Shown piece after piece: positions 50,221-63,581 of a DNA stretch of 64,000 nucleotides; within the stretch, counting starts at the first letter, position 1, and each line of letters starts with the position of its first letter. Below the pieces are notes generated by a model. The model made no database searches, was not told where the DNA came from, and saw only the letters and a list, made by a program, of their open reading frames with translations. Both the position numbers and the translations under genes were made by a program. Source of the stretch: Megachile rotundata (Eukaryota > Arthropoda > Insecta > Hymenoptera > Megachilidae); NCBI RefSeq assembly GCF_050947335.1, contig NC_134989.1, forward strand, positions 7,433,501 through 7,497,500. The letters run 5' to 3'.

Positions 50221-52605
50221 CGAGAAAGATTTGTCCAACCAACCCTAAGTCAACGTGTTAAATATGTATCGATAATGCGAACAGATCACTCAGGATATTA
50301 GCTTAAAGTTCGAAGATCCATTTATGGATCTTTGTACTTTGTATTTATGGATACCACACGATGAAGTCTGGCAAATATTTAACTTTCATTCATATTAAGC
50401 GGTCCTTTAATCCGAGCATCGTGTGCACACGGTGCTTGGGTTGTCTTGTATAAGTACATCGTTTAAATTTACGTTTTAAATGTGACTTAAATCGATATTC
50501 AGAAATCTTTCATTACAGACAATACATTTTTATGGAAAACATTTAGCAAAACACAAGTTTCTCTATTTTAACTTCTGAATTATTTTCAATTTTAATTTCT
50601 TCTTTAAAAATTTTTGCGTATGAAATTAAATTATTAGAATGATACTATGAAAAATATGTTTATTGTGTTTATTTGTAAATAATACTACAATCGAAAGTCG
50701 TAAATTGCTATTATAAATAATATTACATTATAATATTTACTCTTTCTGAATGAATACTTGTAATTTGTTTGTACTAATACTTTATAAGAAGATACTAATG
50801 ATTTCTCATATAAATTTTTTTTTATGAATTAGTTTAATTTGAAATCATTAATTTGTTCGAGTGACACTAATAACTGTAAGCAAAGTTCAAAATATAGAAT
50901 TCTACAATATATTTAAAAATATATTTTGAAAACTTACAATATATTGAAAAATAACAAACAGGTTATTGTTCTATGTCTTTTTCGGTTTTTGAGCATTTTT
51001 AGATAAATTCAGATAATTAAAAAATTGTGTGTGTATTAAAGCGTTAGTTTTATTAAATCAACTCTATTTTTGACAATATTTTATAAAGATATTTATTAAC
51101 ATGTTCAGTATTTTTTAGTAGTATATTTATTTAGTAAAAGCTCCACCCTTATGAAGTTCACCTAACCTTACCAACACGTCATATAAACTCTTTCATGCAC
51201 GCCATTTTCACTTACGAAATTACCACAAAACCTAAACCACAAAACTGAACAATTCAACAGCTAAAATAACAGCTAAAGTAACAAACTAAAATACCTTAAA
51301 ATAAAAAAGTATCCAAAATGAAAACGTATCCAATAAAAATTGAACCTTTGCCTGAAGTCAGAAAAATGTGTGCCGTTGGAAGTTAAACTCCGCGAAGTTT
51401 GAAAATAATTATCCAAGCAAACTGCATGACACAATTAAGCCAAGATTTCTTCGACCAATTAGCCCGAACTTCTAAGGCCGATAATTGCTCAGTAAATAAA
51501 ACAACAGATTTGCTTGGAATGAAGTTCGTTCGGGGGTTTATTATTGTAAACTGCGTTATTACCGTAAACGCAGTAATGACTGGCGAGCCCGAAGGGATCA
51601 GCAGAATTTCGGTGCGGAGTTTCATCAGAGTTGAATATTTGTCTGCGAGCATGAGAGAACTCGTGCCAGAGAGTTGGGTCCTGATCTTTTACGCGTGTGT
51701 GTACGCACGTGTCCGCTTGGTCGGGCGCGAGGCGTGTTCGTGCCGGTGAAACGGGAATTATGAAGCTGAATTTTATGAAGGCATTAAAGAATATCTCGTA
51801 GCACTTTTCGTCGTGGTGGTATTCCATTAGACCCTGATGGACAGATTTCCATGAATACACACCGCGGTTGCTTCCCGTGTTACCGCTTCTCCCTTTCATC
51901 CGAAAGGAAAGCTCAAGATATCAGCGCCGTCTATACACGCTTTCCAATGCAACCTATTCAACCTTTGTTTCACGGGACATTTCTATGTTACACTTCTATG
52001 ACAGGGAACCGTGGGTAGAACTTTCTTGTGTATTTATCTATCGAAAAGGTAGAATAACGCTGAAGCTTTGTTTTCGAGGACGTTGAACCTCGGATGCGTA
52101 AAAGGGCTGATATGGAAATTACAATGTTAGGGTTTGCATAGCGATGTATGAACAGAATTTTGCCTTTGGATTGGTTACTGCTTTACTTCAAAATAGTCGA
52201 CTCTTATGTCAAATGTTTTGTACGTTTTGAAGACTTTAATGTTTAATTATCTTTAATGTTTATTAAGAAGTCTTTTTGATATTAAGATAATTATACGCAC
52301 TCATTGTTAGTTCAGAAATTATTACAATTTTGAAAGGTTGAATGTAATTTGTAATTTCTAATATATCATGTGATAAATTTCAAATTGTACTGATGATAGC
52401 TAAATTTTTTGACTTGAAAATTTTGAGTTTGGAAATTTGAATATTTGGAACTTTTATTTTGAAGATTTCAGATTTCAAGATAATATTATTTTGAAGCATA
52501 TCATCATAAAACAGCAAAAATAATTGTCATCAGTTACTACCTAATCAATCTAAGCTACTACCTAACCAACATCACAAAGAACAATAACAAGCTAATTTAA
52601 TTATT
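50221..52605. other. no gene seen; GC-richer unique patch at 51370-52090
   Basis: The patch is open on both strands (51399-51749 and 51868-52086 plus; 51383-51652 and 51489-51899 minus). None of these proteins has a recognisable motif and none continues the PTB domain. It could be conserved noncoding DNA. Confidence 0.35.
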
Positions 52606-52608
52606 GAG

Positions 52609-53918
52609 TTACATATGAGTTACATATGAGTTACATATGAGTTACATATGAGTTACATATGAGTTACATATGAATTACATATGAGCTACATATGAATTAC
52701 ATATGAATTACATGTGAATTACATATGAGTTACATATGAGTTACATATGAGTTACATATGAATTACATATGAATTACATATGAATTACATATGAATTACA
52801 TATGAGTTACATATGAGTTACACATGAGTTACATATGAGTTACATATGAGTTACATATGAGTTACATATGAGTTACATATGAATTACATATGAATTACAT
52901 ATGAGTTACATATGAGTTACATATGAGTTACATATGAGTTACATATGAGTTACATATGAGCTACATCTGAATTACATATGAATTACATATGAATTACACA
53001 CGAATTACATATGAATTACATATGAATTACATATGAATTACATATGAATTACATATGAATTACATATGAGTTACATATGAGTTACACATGAGTTACATAT
53101 GAGTTACATATGAGTTACATATGAGTTACATATGAATTACATATGAATTACATATGAGTTACATATGAGTTACATATGAGTTACATATGAGTTACATATG
53201 AGTTACATATGAGCTACATCTGAATTACATATGAATTACATATGAGTCACATATGAATTACACACGAATTACATATGAATTACATATGAATTACATATGA
53301 ATTACATATGAGTTACATATGAGTTACACATGAGTTACACATGAGTTACATATGAGTTACATATGAGTTACATATGAGTTACATATGAATTACATATGAA
53401 TTACATATGAATTACACACGAATTACATATGAATTACATATGAATTACATATGAATTACATATGAATTACATATGAATTACATATGAGTTACATATGAGT
53501 TACACATGAGTTACATATGAGTTACATATGAGTTACATATGAGTTACATATGAATTACATATGAATTACATATGAGTTACATATGAGTTACATATGAGTT
53601 ACATATGAGTTACATATGAGTTACATATGAGCTACATCTGAATTACATATGAATTACATATGAGTCACATATGAATTACACACGAATTACATATGAATTA
53701 CATATGAATTACATATGAATTACATATGAGTTACATATGAGTTACACATGAGTTACACATGAGTTACATATGAGTTACATATGAGTTACATATGAGTTAC
53801 ATATGAATTACATATGAATTACATATGAATTACACACGAATTACATATGAATTACATATGAATTACATATGAATTACATATGAATTACATATGAATTACA
53901 TATGAGTTACATATGATA
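52609..53918. repeat. 11-bp satellite GAGTTACATAT, about 119 copies
   Basis: A nearly uninterrupted run of GAGTTACATAT and GAATTACATAT, 1310 bp. Rare variants mark longer units: CTACATC occurs at 52961, 53214 and 53632 (spacings 253 and 418, both multiples of 11), and GAGTCAC occurs at 53244 and 53662 (418). Most units contain the palindrome CATATG. Confidence 0.97.
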
Positions 53919-53999
53919 CAAAACTACCCGAAATCTTGTGAATAAATTTATACTCCCAATACAAAACAAATCTTCCACAAATTATTTTCTAACATTTAA

Positions 54000-56900
54000 A
54001 GCGCAATTTCTACTATCAATGTGTTAACTAAAATTAACGAAGAAAAATACCAAAGCATATCATAGAAACAGTAGTACATAGCGACTTTAATTTCCAAGAA
54101 ACGTGACCGTTAATCCTGAAACGTCCTCTCAAATTATTTCCATTAGATAAATTCCGGTACACTTGAAATCTAATACTCCGGCTGTCAAATAAAATCTAAA
54201 ATTTCTCCAAGGAATTTAGCAAAGCCAGACTTTTTTGTACTCATAAAGCCAGACTTTTTTGTACGCGAGCGATTCGCTACGCAAAATGAAAATTACAATG
54301 TATCTTCTTATGCTCGACGATCTTCCTTTGTTTCCGTAGACTCCATTTTGTTCCCGTCAATGGCTGAACAATACCGCTTTGGAACGAAGTAAACTGACGA
54401 TGTCGTTTAATGGAGAGCATCTTAAGGGCATTTAAGTAACTCTTTAACATGACGAAAATTGATGTTAGTCGCAAAAACTCTCTATTGTTGCATTTCACGC
54501 GAATTTGTGGAGATGTATAAATTATACAAAGTGTGTCAATTGGAAGGAGTTATGTCGCTAATTTGTAGTTTTTGTGTTGTTGTTCGAAATGTAATAGAAA
54601 AATAACTACACCATTCAATTGTTTTGTTTATAGTTTTTCTCATTTTTATCGGATTCCTATTTATTTGAATTCCTAGTAAATTGACTTTTGTCAATTTATA
54701 TCATTTATTAATTAATGCAGTTTTAATTAATATATTAATGCAGCTACATTACAAGTAATTAATATACATTTTTATTAATTAGCCATATAATTATTCCTAC
54801 CATTTACCTATATGATCAATGAAATATTAATTACGTATCCAAAACAGTATTCTGCACACTGAGATGTTAATTAAAAGGATCCAAAAACTTCTATGATTCA
54901 GCGTTCGTATGTATATCCATTTCATCAACCTTTTCACGTTCATATTTTATATGTTTAGGTTAAATGAAGCGAAAATTACGCTCGACCGAATATCAGCCAA
55001 GCGATGTTCCTTTCTATACGTATTCTATTTCATATATTCGACGTAAATGTTGCTTGCGAACAAATACGAGTAAAGAAAACATGGAAAAGAAATAAAAATT
55101 GTATGATCGAGTTTATTCTGTTGTAGAGAATTCGGTTTATGAACTTCGGATACCGGAATGATACAGAGTAGTTTAATGTATTGCAACTGTTTGTGTAATA
55201 CATTAAAAATTTTTATAATAAATAAATAATTTTTGTAGCTCTTAATAGTTTTAGTGATAGTTCTATCAATTTAGTAGCATTTTTCAGTGATAGAAAACTC
55301 AAAATTACTTTTAAAATAAAGTTTGGTCATATTTAATATAAAAGTATAAACTGGGACTCGCTAAGTGAAAGCTTGTTAAATGACCGTTAATTATTTCTGC
55401 ATTCATATTTATATTTAATATTGAACTACGAAGTGTACAACAATTTAGTATTATTTTGTGATGCTTTATAAAATATGTTTTGAAATATTTTTAATTTGCT
55501 TAATTTAAAAATATTACTTATGTATATGATGTGTTATGAATTAGTACACATATCACGCTGTAAAGCAACAGAATAATTATGTATGTACTTTTAAATGTAC
55601 TAATTATTAAATTAAGTAGTTGCCTGTCAAAACAAAAAATAAAACATAGACTAACAAAATAATTAAATATCTCTTGCAGAATATCAGTTTAATTAATTAC
55701 AAACTGAAAAGTACAGTTGTATTATGTCTCTTGTTTTCATTCGTCTCGTTAATTACACGCTTATTAAACATAAATGTTAGTACCTGCGAATTTGTATACA
55801 AACATTGTCCTCTTGCTTTTTACACTGAAATGCAATATCTTGATTTTCTTCGTCCGTTCCTTCAGCTTAATGGAGCGGAAATATGCGGTACTTGCGGTTC
55901 TACCTAGGTGGTTTTAAAGCGCGAAGTAAAAGCAAATGGTGTAAAAATCAGACCGATAAAAAGGACAGAAATTCCTTGTTTATTTTACGGACACAATGTT
56001 GCGTGAATATTCAAACGAAAGATCGGAATGGGGAAAACTTCTTTCTAGAAGCGTAATATTCTGAAAGTGTGCAGTTACATATTTAAAATAGCAACGAAAA
56101 GAACATTTGTGAAATAATACAAAAATATTTTATTGTAATGTGTATATTCTTTATTGTATGAATTAATATTCATCATTACAATCACATTCCATTATTTAAT
56201 ACAAGATAATGCAACTCAAAATGAAAAAAAATTATAATTATTTATTTCAAACTCGTTCACTTTAGGCTACTGCACAATGAAAGAAATATTTACTATTTTA
56301 ATAAATAATAAGGTTTATTGAAATTAACACAGTAAATTACTTTTGTAGATATAAACGTTAACAGAAATTATAGAATAGATTTATAAAATAATACAGTGGT
56401 AAAATTATAAAATAATAGGAGGATGAAATAACAGAGTTTTAGAGGTTATGTACTCACAAAATTACAAAATAATAAAGATATAGAAATCATAGAATTAACC
56501 ACAACAATTTAAAATCAACATAAATCATTAACAATTAAAATTGACAAAAATTAAAAAATAATTAACATAACCAAAAATTATTTCAAAAACGTGATGTTTG
56601 CAAGAAGAATTAAATCGTGATAGTTATTTAGTTATTTGATTATATTCTGTAATATGATAGTTAACAAAGAAAGTTTCTCATCGAAATCGTGGTTAATTGA
56701 AAAAGCGATCTGTAAAAGGTTGGTCGAAAAACAAGCATTAGGTTGTTAAACGGCAGGTTCGCAACTGGTGTCAACCGAGCGTTAATATTTCTTCCTCAGT
56801 TTACAGGACAATACGATGTGCAAATAAGGAACGAGGGGAGCAAAAGAACAAGAAAGAACAAGGAGAGAGTAAAAAGACGAGTATAAACCAGACTGTCGGG

Positions 56901-57280
56901 TAGTCTGCGTTTACTACAATATTATATATACCTTGCTTTCATCGTGGAGAATAGCATAAAATGAAGCACCCAACATTTTGCTTCGTATTCTTTTTCTTGC
57001 AAATTTCAATTTTCTTCGAACGCACAAATGACAAAAAAATTTTAACTGCTTCTGTATATTTAGCTTTCATTTTATTCCACCGGTTACAATAACGTTATTG
57101 TGTGTACATGGAATCTGTTTCAGTAAATACACGGTTATCTCGTGCGTAAAATTGGACTGGGTAAATGAGTAAATTTATTGTAAACACTGTGTAAAAATTC
57201 TTGTTTGCGGCTGATGAAAGCTTGTTTTAACTGTAATACAAATAACATTTCATTTTGTTAAAATTGTTATGGAGTAAAAT
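54000..57280. other. mostly AT-rich, no gene seen
   Basis: A 23-bp direct duplication containing GCCAGACTTTTTTGTAC lies at about 54222-54264. Frames at 54277-54498 (minus) and 55674-55907 (plus) have no motifs. The acceptor-like TTTCTTCCTCAG near 56799 is followed by a basic frame without a good donor. Confidence 0.4.
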
Positions 57281-57284
57281 TTTG

Positions 57285-57860
57285 GTGAGATAAAATTATT
57301 ATCTATGAAACATTATTTCATTGAGGTAAAATTATCTTCTATGATATACAATATTATTGAGGTAATATTAACATCTATGAAATAAAATTTCATTGAAGAA
57401 AAATTAACGTGTATGGAGTAAAATTTCATTGAGGTAAAATTAACATCTATGAAATAAAATTTCATTTGAATAAAATTATCATCTATGAAAGAAAATTTCA
57501 TTGAGATAAAATTAACATCTACGAAAGCAAATCTCATTGAGATAAAATTAACATCTATGAAAGAAAATTTCGTGAAAGTAAAATTAACATAAATGAAATA
57601 AAATTTGATTGAGATAAAATGATCATCTACGAAATAAAATTTAATTGAGATAAAATTAACTTAAACGAAATAACATTTTATAGAGAAAAAGTTAAAATCT
57701 ATGAAATAAAATTTCATTTAGATAAAATTATCAAGTATGACATAAAATTTCATGAAAATAAAATTATTATGTGTTACATAAAATTTCTATAAGATACAAT
57801 TATCATCAGTGACAGGATATTTCATTGAAACAAAATTATCTATTACATAAAATTGCCAAA
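57285..57860. repeat. 36-bp tandem repeat
   Basis: Unit GAGGTAAAATTAACATCTAT plus GAAATAAAATTTCATT, about fifteen copies, diverging rightwards. ACATCTATGAAATAAAATTT recurs 72 bp apart (57371, 57443). The minus frame 57313-57537 shows a 12-residue repeat for this reason only. Confidence 0.9.
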
Positions 57861-58680
57861 CCTAAAATTAATTAAATTAGTTTAAAAATTCTATTAACCT
57901 AAAATTTGAAGATTGATAAATTTCAAAATTTCAAAACTTATAAATTACAAAATAGTAATAAAACTTTACACTACTCATCAACATAATCAACATAACCTAT
58001 AAAGCACCATTAACATAACCTATAAAGTTTACATTTTTGTCACGTTGCATAACAGCTTAAAATTACCAAAGGTATTCTGATTAATCATCTTTAACGAGAA
58101 GTTAGCATTCAAATATGTAACAACTTTGAAATTTCGTTAACGAATCTTATTCCTGTCAGGTGCACAGCTTTTGAATTTAATAGAAGCATGCACGGCGGAA
58201 GACGCAGATTCACATCCGTCGGTCCTTTAAAGAGGACCTCTTTAAGTTCCCTTTGAACCCTAGGAACAGTTTAAACTTGTAGAAGCTGATTTTCGTCAAT
58301 ATTAATAACTGTGGCGGTTCACCTAAAATTCTTTGACGAGAAACACGTACATTCGAGGTAAAGGGCTGTACATACGTAGAAGTTGGCTCGTTAAATTTTC
58401 TGGTTTCTATAGAATACTGAACCACCTGACGATGACATGCTCAAACAGGAACACTTTTAATAAAGTTTACTGTTTAATATTTTATTGTTTCATTTGGTAC
58501 TTCAAACTTAATTTTCAAATTAACTGTTTAATTTGAAATCTAAAAATTTCTATGACAAGCTTCTCATATTCTCAAATTTCTAAACAAGTTTTTATTTTTT
58601 GAAACCTAGGATAACTTGCCAAATTAAATCAACATATGAACACATGTGTATACATGTATGTATTTATTTCTTAGCTATAC
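57861..58680. other. no gene seen
   Basis: A patch at 58130-58440 is GC-richer and carries the palindrome AAAGAGG-A-CCTCTTT near 58228. The rest is AT-rich. Confidence 0.4.
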
Positions 58681-58688
58681 GTAGTATA

Positions 58689-58970
58689 TATCATACAATT
58701 TTTACGTATTTTTATGAACAGTAACAGCCAAATGTTAGGTTAGGTTAAGCATCAAAAGATAATTCTTCCACTTGAGCTTATACATCAAATACTTATACAA
58801 AATTGAAATAGATAATAAGTGATATATCGTATCATACAATTTTTACGTATTTTTATGAACAGCAACAGCCAAATGTTAGGTTAGGTTAAGCATCAAAAGA
58901 TAATTCTTCCGCATGAGTATATACATCAAATACTTATACAAAATTGAAATAAAAAATAATTTTGAAAACT
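58689..58970. repeat. 141-bp tandem duplication with telomere-like GGTTA motif
   Basis: TATCATACAATTTTTACG starts at 58689 and 58830. Both copies carry GTTAGGTTAGGTTAAG, two to three units of the insect telomere repeat TTAGG. The copies are highly similar, so the duplication is fairly recent. Confidence 0.9.
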
Positions 58971-58974
58971 GAAA

Positions 58975-59890
58975 CATAAGAACACACATCTATATACAAA
59001 TTTTATTTAGTAATCCTATTGCAAGCTCAAAAAAAAAAATATATTCAAATCCCAATTTGGAGATCGTGTAAATGTGTCAATGAAGAATACCATCCAAAAA
59101 AAATTTCTAACATTTTCTCCAACCCCTATAGTTCGTTATATCGATTAAAATAAAATAATTTCATCGCAATTTGATTTCCCAGCAATATCATCCCAGCATA
59201 TCATGAACCAATTCTTGCTGCTTGACAATTGTCGATACATTCACGGAACAGCATTATACATCGCCGTAAAGAAGACATGCAATGGCGAGTCGTGAACAAG
59301 GTCAACGAGTTTCGATACAAACGAAAAAAATAATTGACGAAGGTTCTACGGGAAGGTGTACGATTCTGTGCGCACTAAATTATGTGTAACTAATTCCATG
59401 GCCGAGTTCGAAATTAATGAAACGCGTTAAAAGCTCCAGTTGCACGATGCCTCTTTAAAATTCCAACCACAGCTGAATCTCAACTCGCGATGGTTTTTGC
59501 TTAATAAAACCGTACTACATTTCTGTAATACCTCGTGAACGTATTAGTTGAATGAAATATTTCGCTGCAGTGTGCAACGAAACGATAAGTACGTATTGAC
59601 TTCATTAATCTTCTCTGTGTGCATATTTTACAAGCTAATAATCTCCAGACAGTGTGTACACTGCTCAGACGTTTTTGGCAAAGTATGAATTATGGCGATT
59701 TAAAATTACTGCTTTGCAGCGAGTGGTGTAAGTGTTATGCATGGGAGTGCTAGTGTAAATATGTAGGTTGGGGAGTTTTGTATTTCGTGTATATGGAATT
59801 AGGGAGATTTTTTTAGTGGTTTCAGTAGGTGAATTAAAAAATGCTGATTGAGAGTGATAAATGTTAAGGAATTTTTAAGATAATCAGTGT
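58975..59890. other. no gene seen
   Basis: Unique DNA with a GC-richer section at 59180-59500. No exon is supported. Confidence 0.4.
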
Positions 59891-59899
59891 AGATTCAAA

Positions 59900-61010
59900 A
59901 CCAAAAACCAAAATTCCAAAATTTGAATACCCTAAAAATTCCAAAATTCCAAAATTCCAAAATTCCAAAATTCCAAAATTCCAAAATTCCAAAATTCCAA
60001 AATTCCAAAATTCCAAAATTCTCAAATTCCAAAATTCTCAAGTTCCAGAACTCTCAAATTCCAAAACTCTCAAATTCCAGAACACTCAAATTCAAAAACT
60101 CTCAAATTCCAGAATTCTCAAATTCCAAAACACTCAAATTCCAGAACTCTCAAATTCCAAAATTCGCAAATTCCAAAACTCTCAAATTCCCAAATTCCAA
60201 AATTCCAAAATTCTGAAAAATTCCAAAACTCAAATTCCCAAATTCCAAAATTTCAAAACTCTTAAATTCTAGAACTCTCAAATTCCAGAACTCTCAAATT
60301 CCAGAATTCTCAAATTCCAAAACACTTAAATTCCAGAACTCTCAAATTCCAAAATTCGCAAATTCCAAAATTCTCAAATTCCAAAACTCTCAAATTCCCA
60401 AATTCCAAAATTTCAAAACTCTTAAATTCTAGAACTCTCAAATTCCAGAACTCTCAAATTCCAGAATTCTCAAATTCCAAAACACTTAAATTCCAGAACT
60501 CTCAAATTCCAAAATTCGCAAATTCCAAAATTCTCAAATTCCAAAACTCTCAAATTCCCAAATTCCAAAATTTCAAAACTCTTAAATTCTAGAACTCTCA
60601 AATTCCAAAACTCTCAAATTCCAAAACTCTCAAATTCCCAAATTCCAAAATTCCAAAACTCTCAAATTCCAGAACTCTCAAATTCCAAAACACTCAACTT
60701 CCAGAACTCTCAAATTCCAAAATTCGCAAATTCCGAAACTCTCAAATTCCCAAATTCCAAAATTTCAAAACTCTCAAATTCTAGAACTCTCAAATTCCAA
60801 AACTCTCAAATTTCAAAAATCTTAAGTTCCAAAACTCTCAAATTCCCAAATTCCAAAATTCCAAAATTCCAAAATTCCAAAATTCCAAAATTCTCAAATT
60901 CAAAAACTCTCAAATTCCAAAACTCTCAAATTCTCTAAACCCTCAAATTCCCAAATTCCAAAATTTCAAAACTCTCAAATTCCCAAGTTCCAAAATTCAA
61001 AAATTTTGAA
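59900..61010 (-). repeat. octamer-phased minisatellite AATTCCAAAACTCTCA with 160-bp units
   Basis: It begins with pure AATTCCAA octamers and continues as 16-mers AATTCCAA-AACTCTCA. TTTCAAAACTCTTAAATTC starts at 60251, 60411 and 60571, spacing exactly 160 bp. The frame at 59923-60216 (SKIPKFQN-type peptide) is a by-product. Confidence 0.96.
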
Positions 61011-61019
61011 ATTCTAAAT

Positions 61020-63580
61020 TCCGAAATTCCTAAGTCACCAAATCTTCAGAATCTCATTTTTCGAAATTTCCGAATTTCTTAAAGTTCAATTTTATCTTCC
61101 TGAAATCCAATTTTTCCAAAATTCTAATTAAGAATTCTACTCTTTCTTCAAATTATATTTAATAAAATACATATTCGTTCACAAGAACATCATATATGAA
61201 AACAACATACCTACATGTACCCCATATCATTCTTATACATTTATACGCCACTGAAAAAACTATAAAACGCTTATAAAAACATTCATACCACTCTAGAAAC
61301 TAAAAGACATTATAAAAGTCTAACCTAAAAATCTTCACTAAAATACAAACGCAAAATCCTCTCCAAAATCATTTAAATCTCCTAAATAATTTCGTTTGTT
61401 AAAGTTCAAACAACTTCCAACGTTTTTGGATTGAAGAATAAGAAAATTGAATAGTGAAACAGAATGTAATGGGTCTTTTGAGAAATGAAGTTTGAGCAGA
61501 AGGTAATGTTCCAAGAAGTTGGTACAAACATTCAAAGAAGAATGAGATTCAATCAAGGAAACAGATAGCTTGCAGAGAGAGAAATCGTCCAGTGACAAAC
61601 CAGAAAGGATTGAACTTCAATTAAATTGGAACAGATCCACTCAAACTTTAACTGAAGCTTCAATTTAGTATCAGCTCTGAATCGACGAATGTTCAAATTT
61701 AATTTTAATTTCCTTTCGAATAAACAGCAGTATACAAACTTAATTTAAGTGGAATTTTTAAAGTAAGTTTTAATTTATCCTTTTAGGATGGTCATGTGTT
61801 TTTACTTTCTTTTGTGATGGAATAGTGACGTTTTATAATTAATTAAAGGGGATATATTTTAAGTTGAAATTCACTGTAGTGATGTTGTTAGACAATAAAA
61901 ATATTTAAGTAAAATATATTTGGAGTATTTATGTTGGTGTGTGGATAAGAATTTTGTTCTTTTTCAAAATTTCATATTTCTAAATTTTCAAGGTTTCTTA
62001 TTTTTTAATTTTTAAGGTTTTATATTTTTAAATTTTCAAGGTTTCATATTTCTAAGTTTCTAAAACTTCATATTTCTAAATTTTCAAGGTTCCATATTTT
62101 TAAATTATCAACATAGATTTCATAATTCAAAATTGTCAATGTATCAGTACTAAATTTCCAAACTTCCAAATGTCTGAATTTACCCTAATTCTACATTTAC
62201 TTAAATAACATCCACAAATTGTAAACATGTAAAATATAGTAGCACCAAAAATTGAAATTATTTCTTTCTCTAACTTCAAAAATCATAACCTGAAAAATCA
62301 TCCCTAAAAATGAAATCGTCAATTATCGTATACTCTACTAAACAAGTATGTCACGAAACTGCAACGCTGCATTTAAGGGTTGATAACCAATTCCGGTTCG
62401 ATAGGAAGAGCATCGGTTACATTCACCGCGTTACGTACAATATTTCTCCTCTGCCTTTCCCTCCATTCTATCCAGTACCCCCTACTGATATTCTCTAATT
62501 TTTTTCTCTGTCTTCGTAATATTTCGATTGTGTCCTTTGTCCCTTTTGTTCCAGTGAATGTGCAGGGGGTGGGTTAGTGTTTTGCAGAAGATAATAAAGC
62601 GTATTCTGCCCCTTTCCTATTCTCTGCTTTCCTGTCTGTTTCCTGCGAAAACGATACGCGGTTCCTGCCATAAAAATCTTTCGTTATAAAGCAACGCAGA
62701 AGCGTACGCGTCATTTCTGAGTGCACTCTAATTATTCACGCACGACGAATCATATCCGGCGAAATAAAAAGAAGTTGAACGTTTATGTGTGGATACATTT
62801 GAGCTGAACATTTTTCGATATCTAACCGTGACTATCATTTCTATTCGCCTTCGAGGATGCTGTTTAAACTTTCTTTTCAACATTTTATTCATTTATCAAA
62901 TTTAAAAATTTTATTTTATTCTTAATAACTTCATGTCATGTAGTAACATACAATTGGTATTCAGAAAGGAATTTTTTTGAAAAATTCATTATAATACACA
63001 TATGTATAACACCATGTGGTTCTACATGCATGTAAGTATGCAGTATAGTAACCTATACGCATACAATATAGTAACCTTGTATAAAAACGTATAGTCCTGT
63101 ATAATACACATGTAATAACGTGTAGTAGTTAATACGTATACCATGATTTTTGCAATCAATCGAACACGATAAATTCCTTTTTACAAATCCTGCAGTATCA
63201 TGATTCATTCATTTCGATCACCAATTCATCATTTTAATTGACACCGTTGCTCTCAAATTTTAGGTTATGTCTGCGAGACAATTGAATGGAACGCCATCTT
63301 GTTTACAGTGACGCACTTATACGTGACATAACCTCTACAGATATTCTTGCTATAATATATTATAGTGAAAAATGTAATGCATATAGTATAATATGTAATG
63401 TACATATAACACCATGTATATTCTATAATACACATAATACCACACACTAGTATATAACAACATACATTACTCCATAAATTCCCTACATTCTCACCAATTT
63501 ATGTTTTACCGTACATTACGGAAATATTTCTCACAGCTTTAAATCGCCGAGTCTCATTCACAGGGCCTCAAAGTTTTTTA
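61020..63580. other. mostly AT-rich, no gene seen
   Basis: A short diverged repeat (TTTCAAGGTTTCATATTT) lies at 61965-62110. A GC-richer patch at 62290-62830 has two overlapping frames (62310-62498 and 62380-62577) without motifs. TATAATACACA phrases recur at 62990-63130 and 63350-63470. Confidence 0.4.
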
Positions 63581-63581
63581 G

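Noticed and set aside
51399..51749. 116-codon frame downstream of the PTB exon, tested as the next exon
   Set aside because: The sequence does not continue a PTB domain, and the reverse strand is open too.
56800..56920. Acceptor-like TTTCTTCCTCAG followed by a basic frame
   Set aside because: No plausible donor before the stop codon, and the lysine/arginine-rich peptide does not fit a PTB domain.
57313..57537. Minus frame with a 12-residue repeat
   Set aside because: It reflects the 36-bp repeat.
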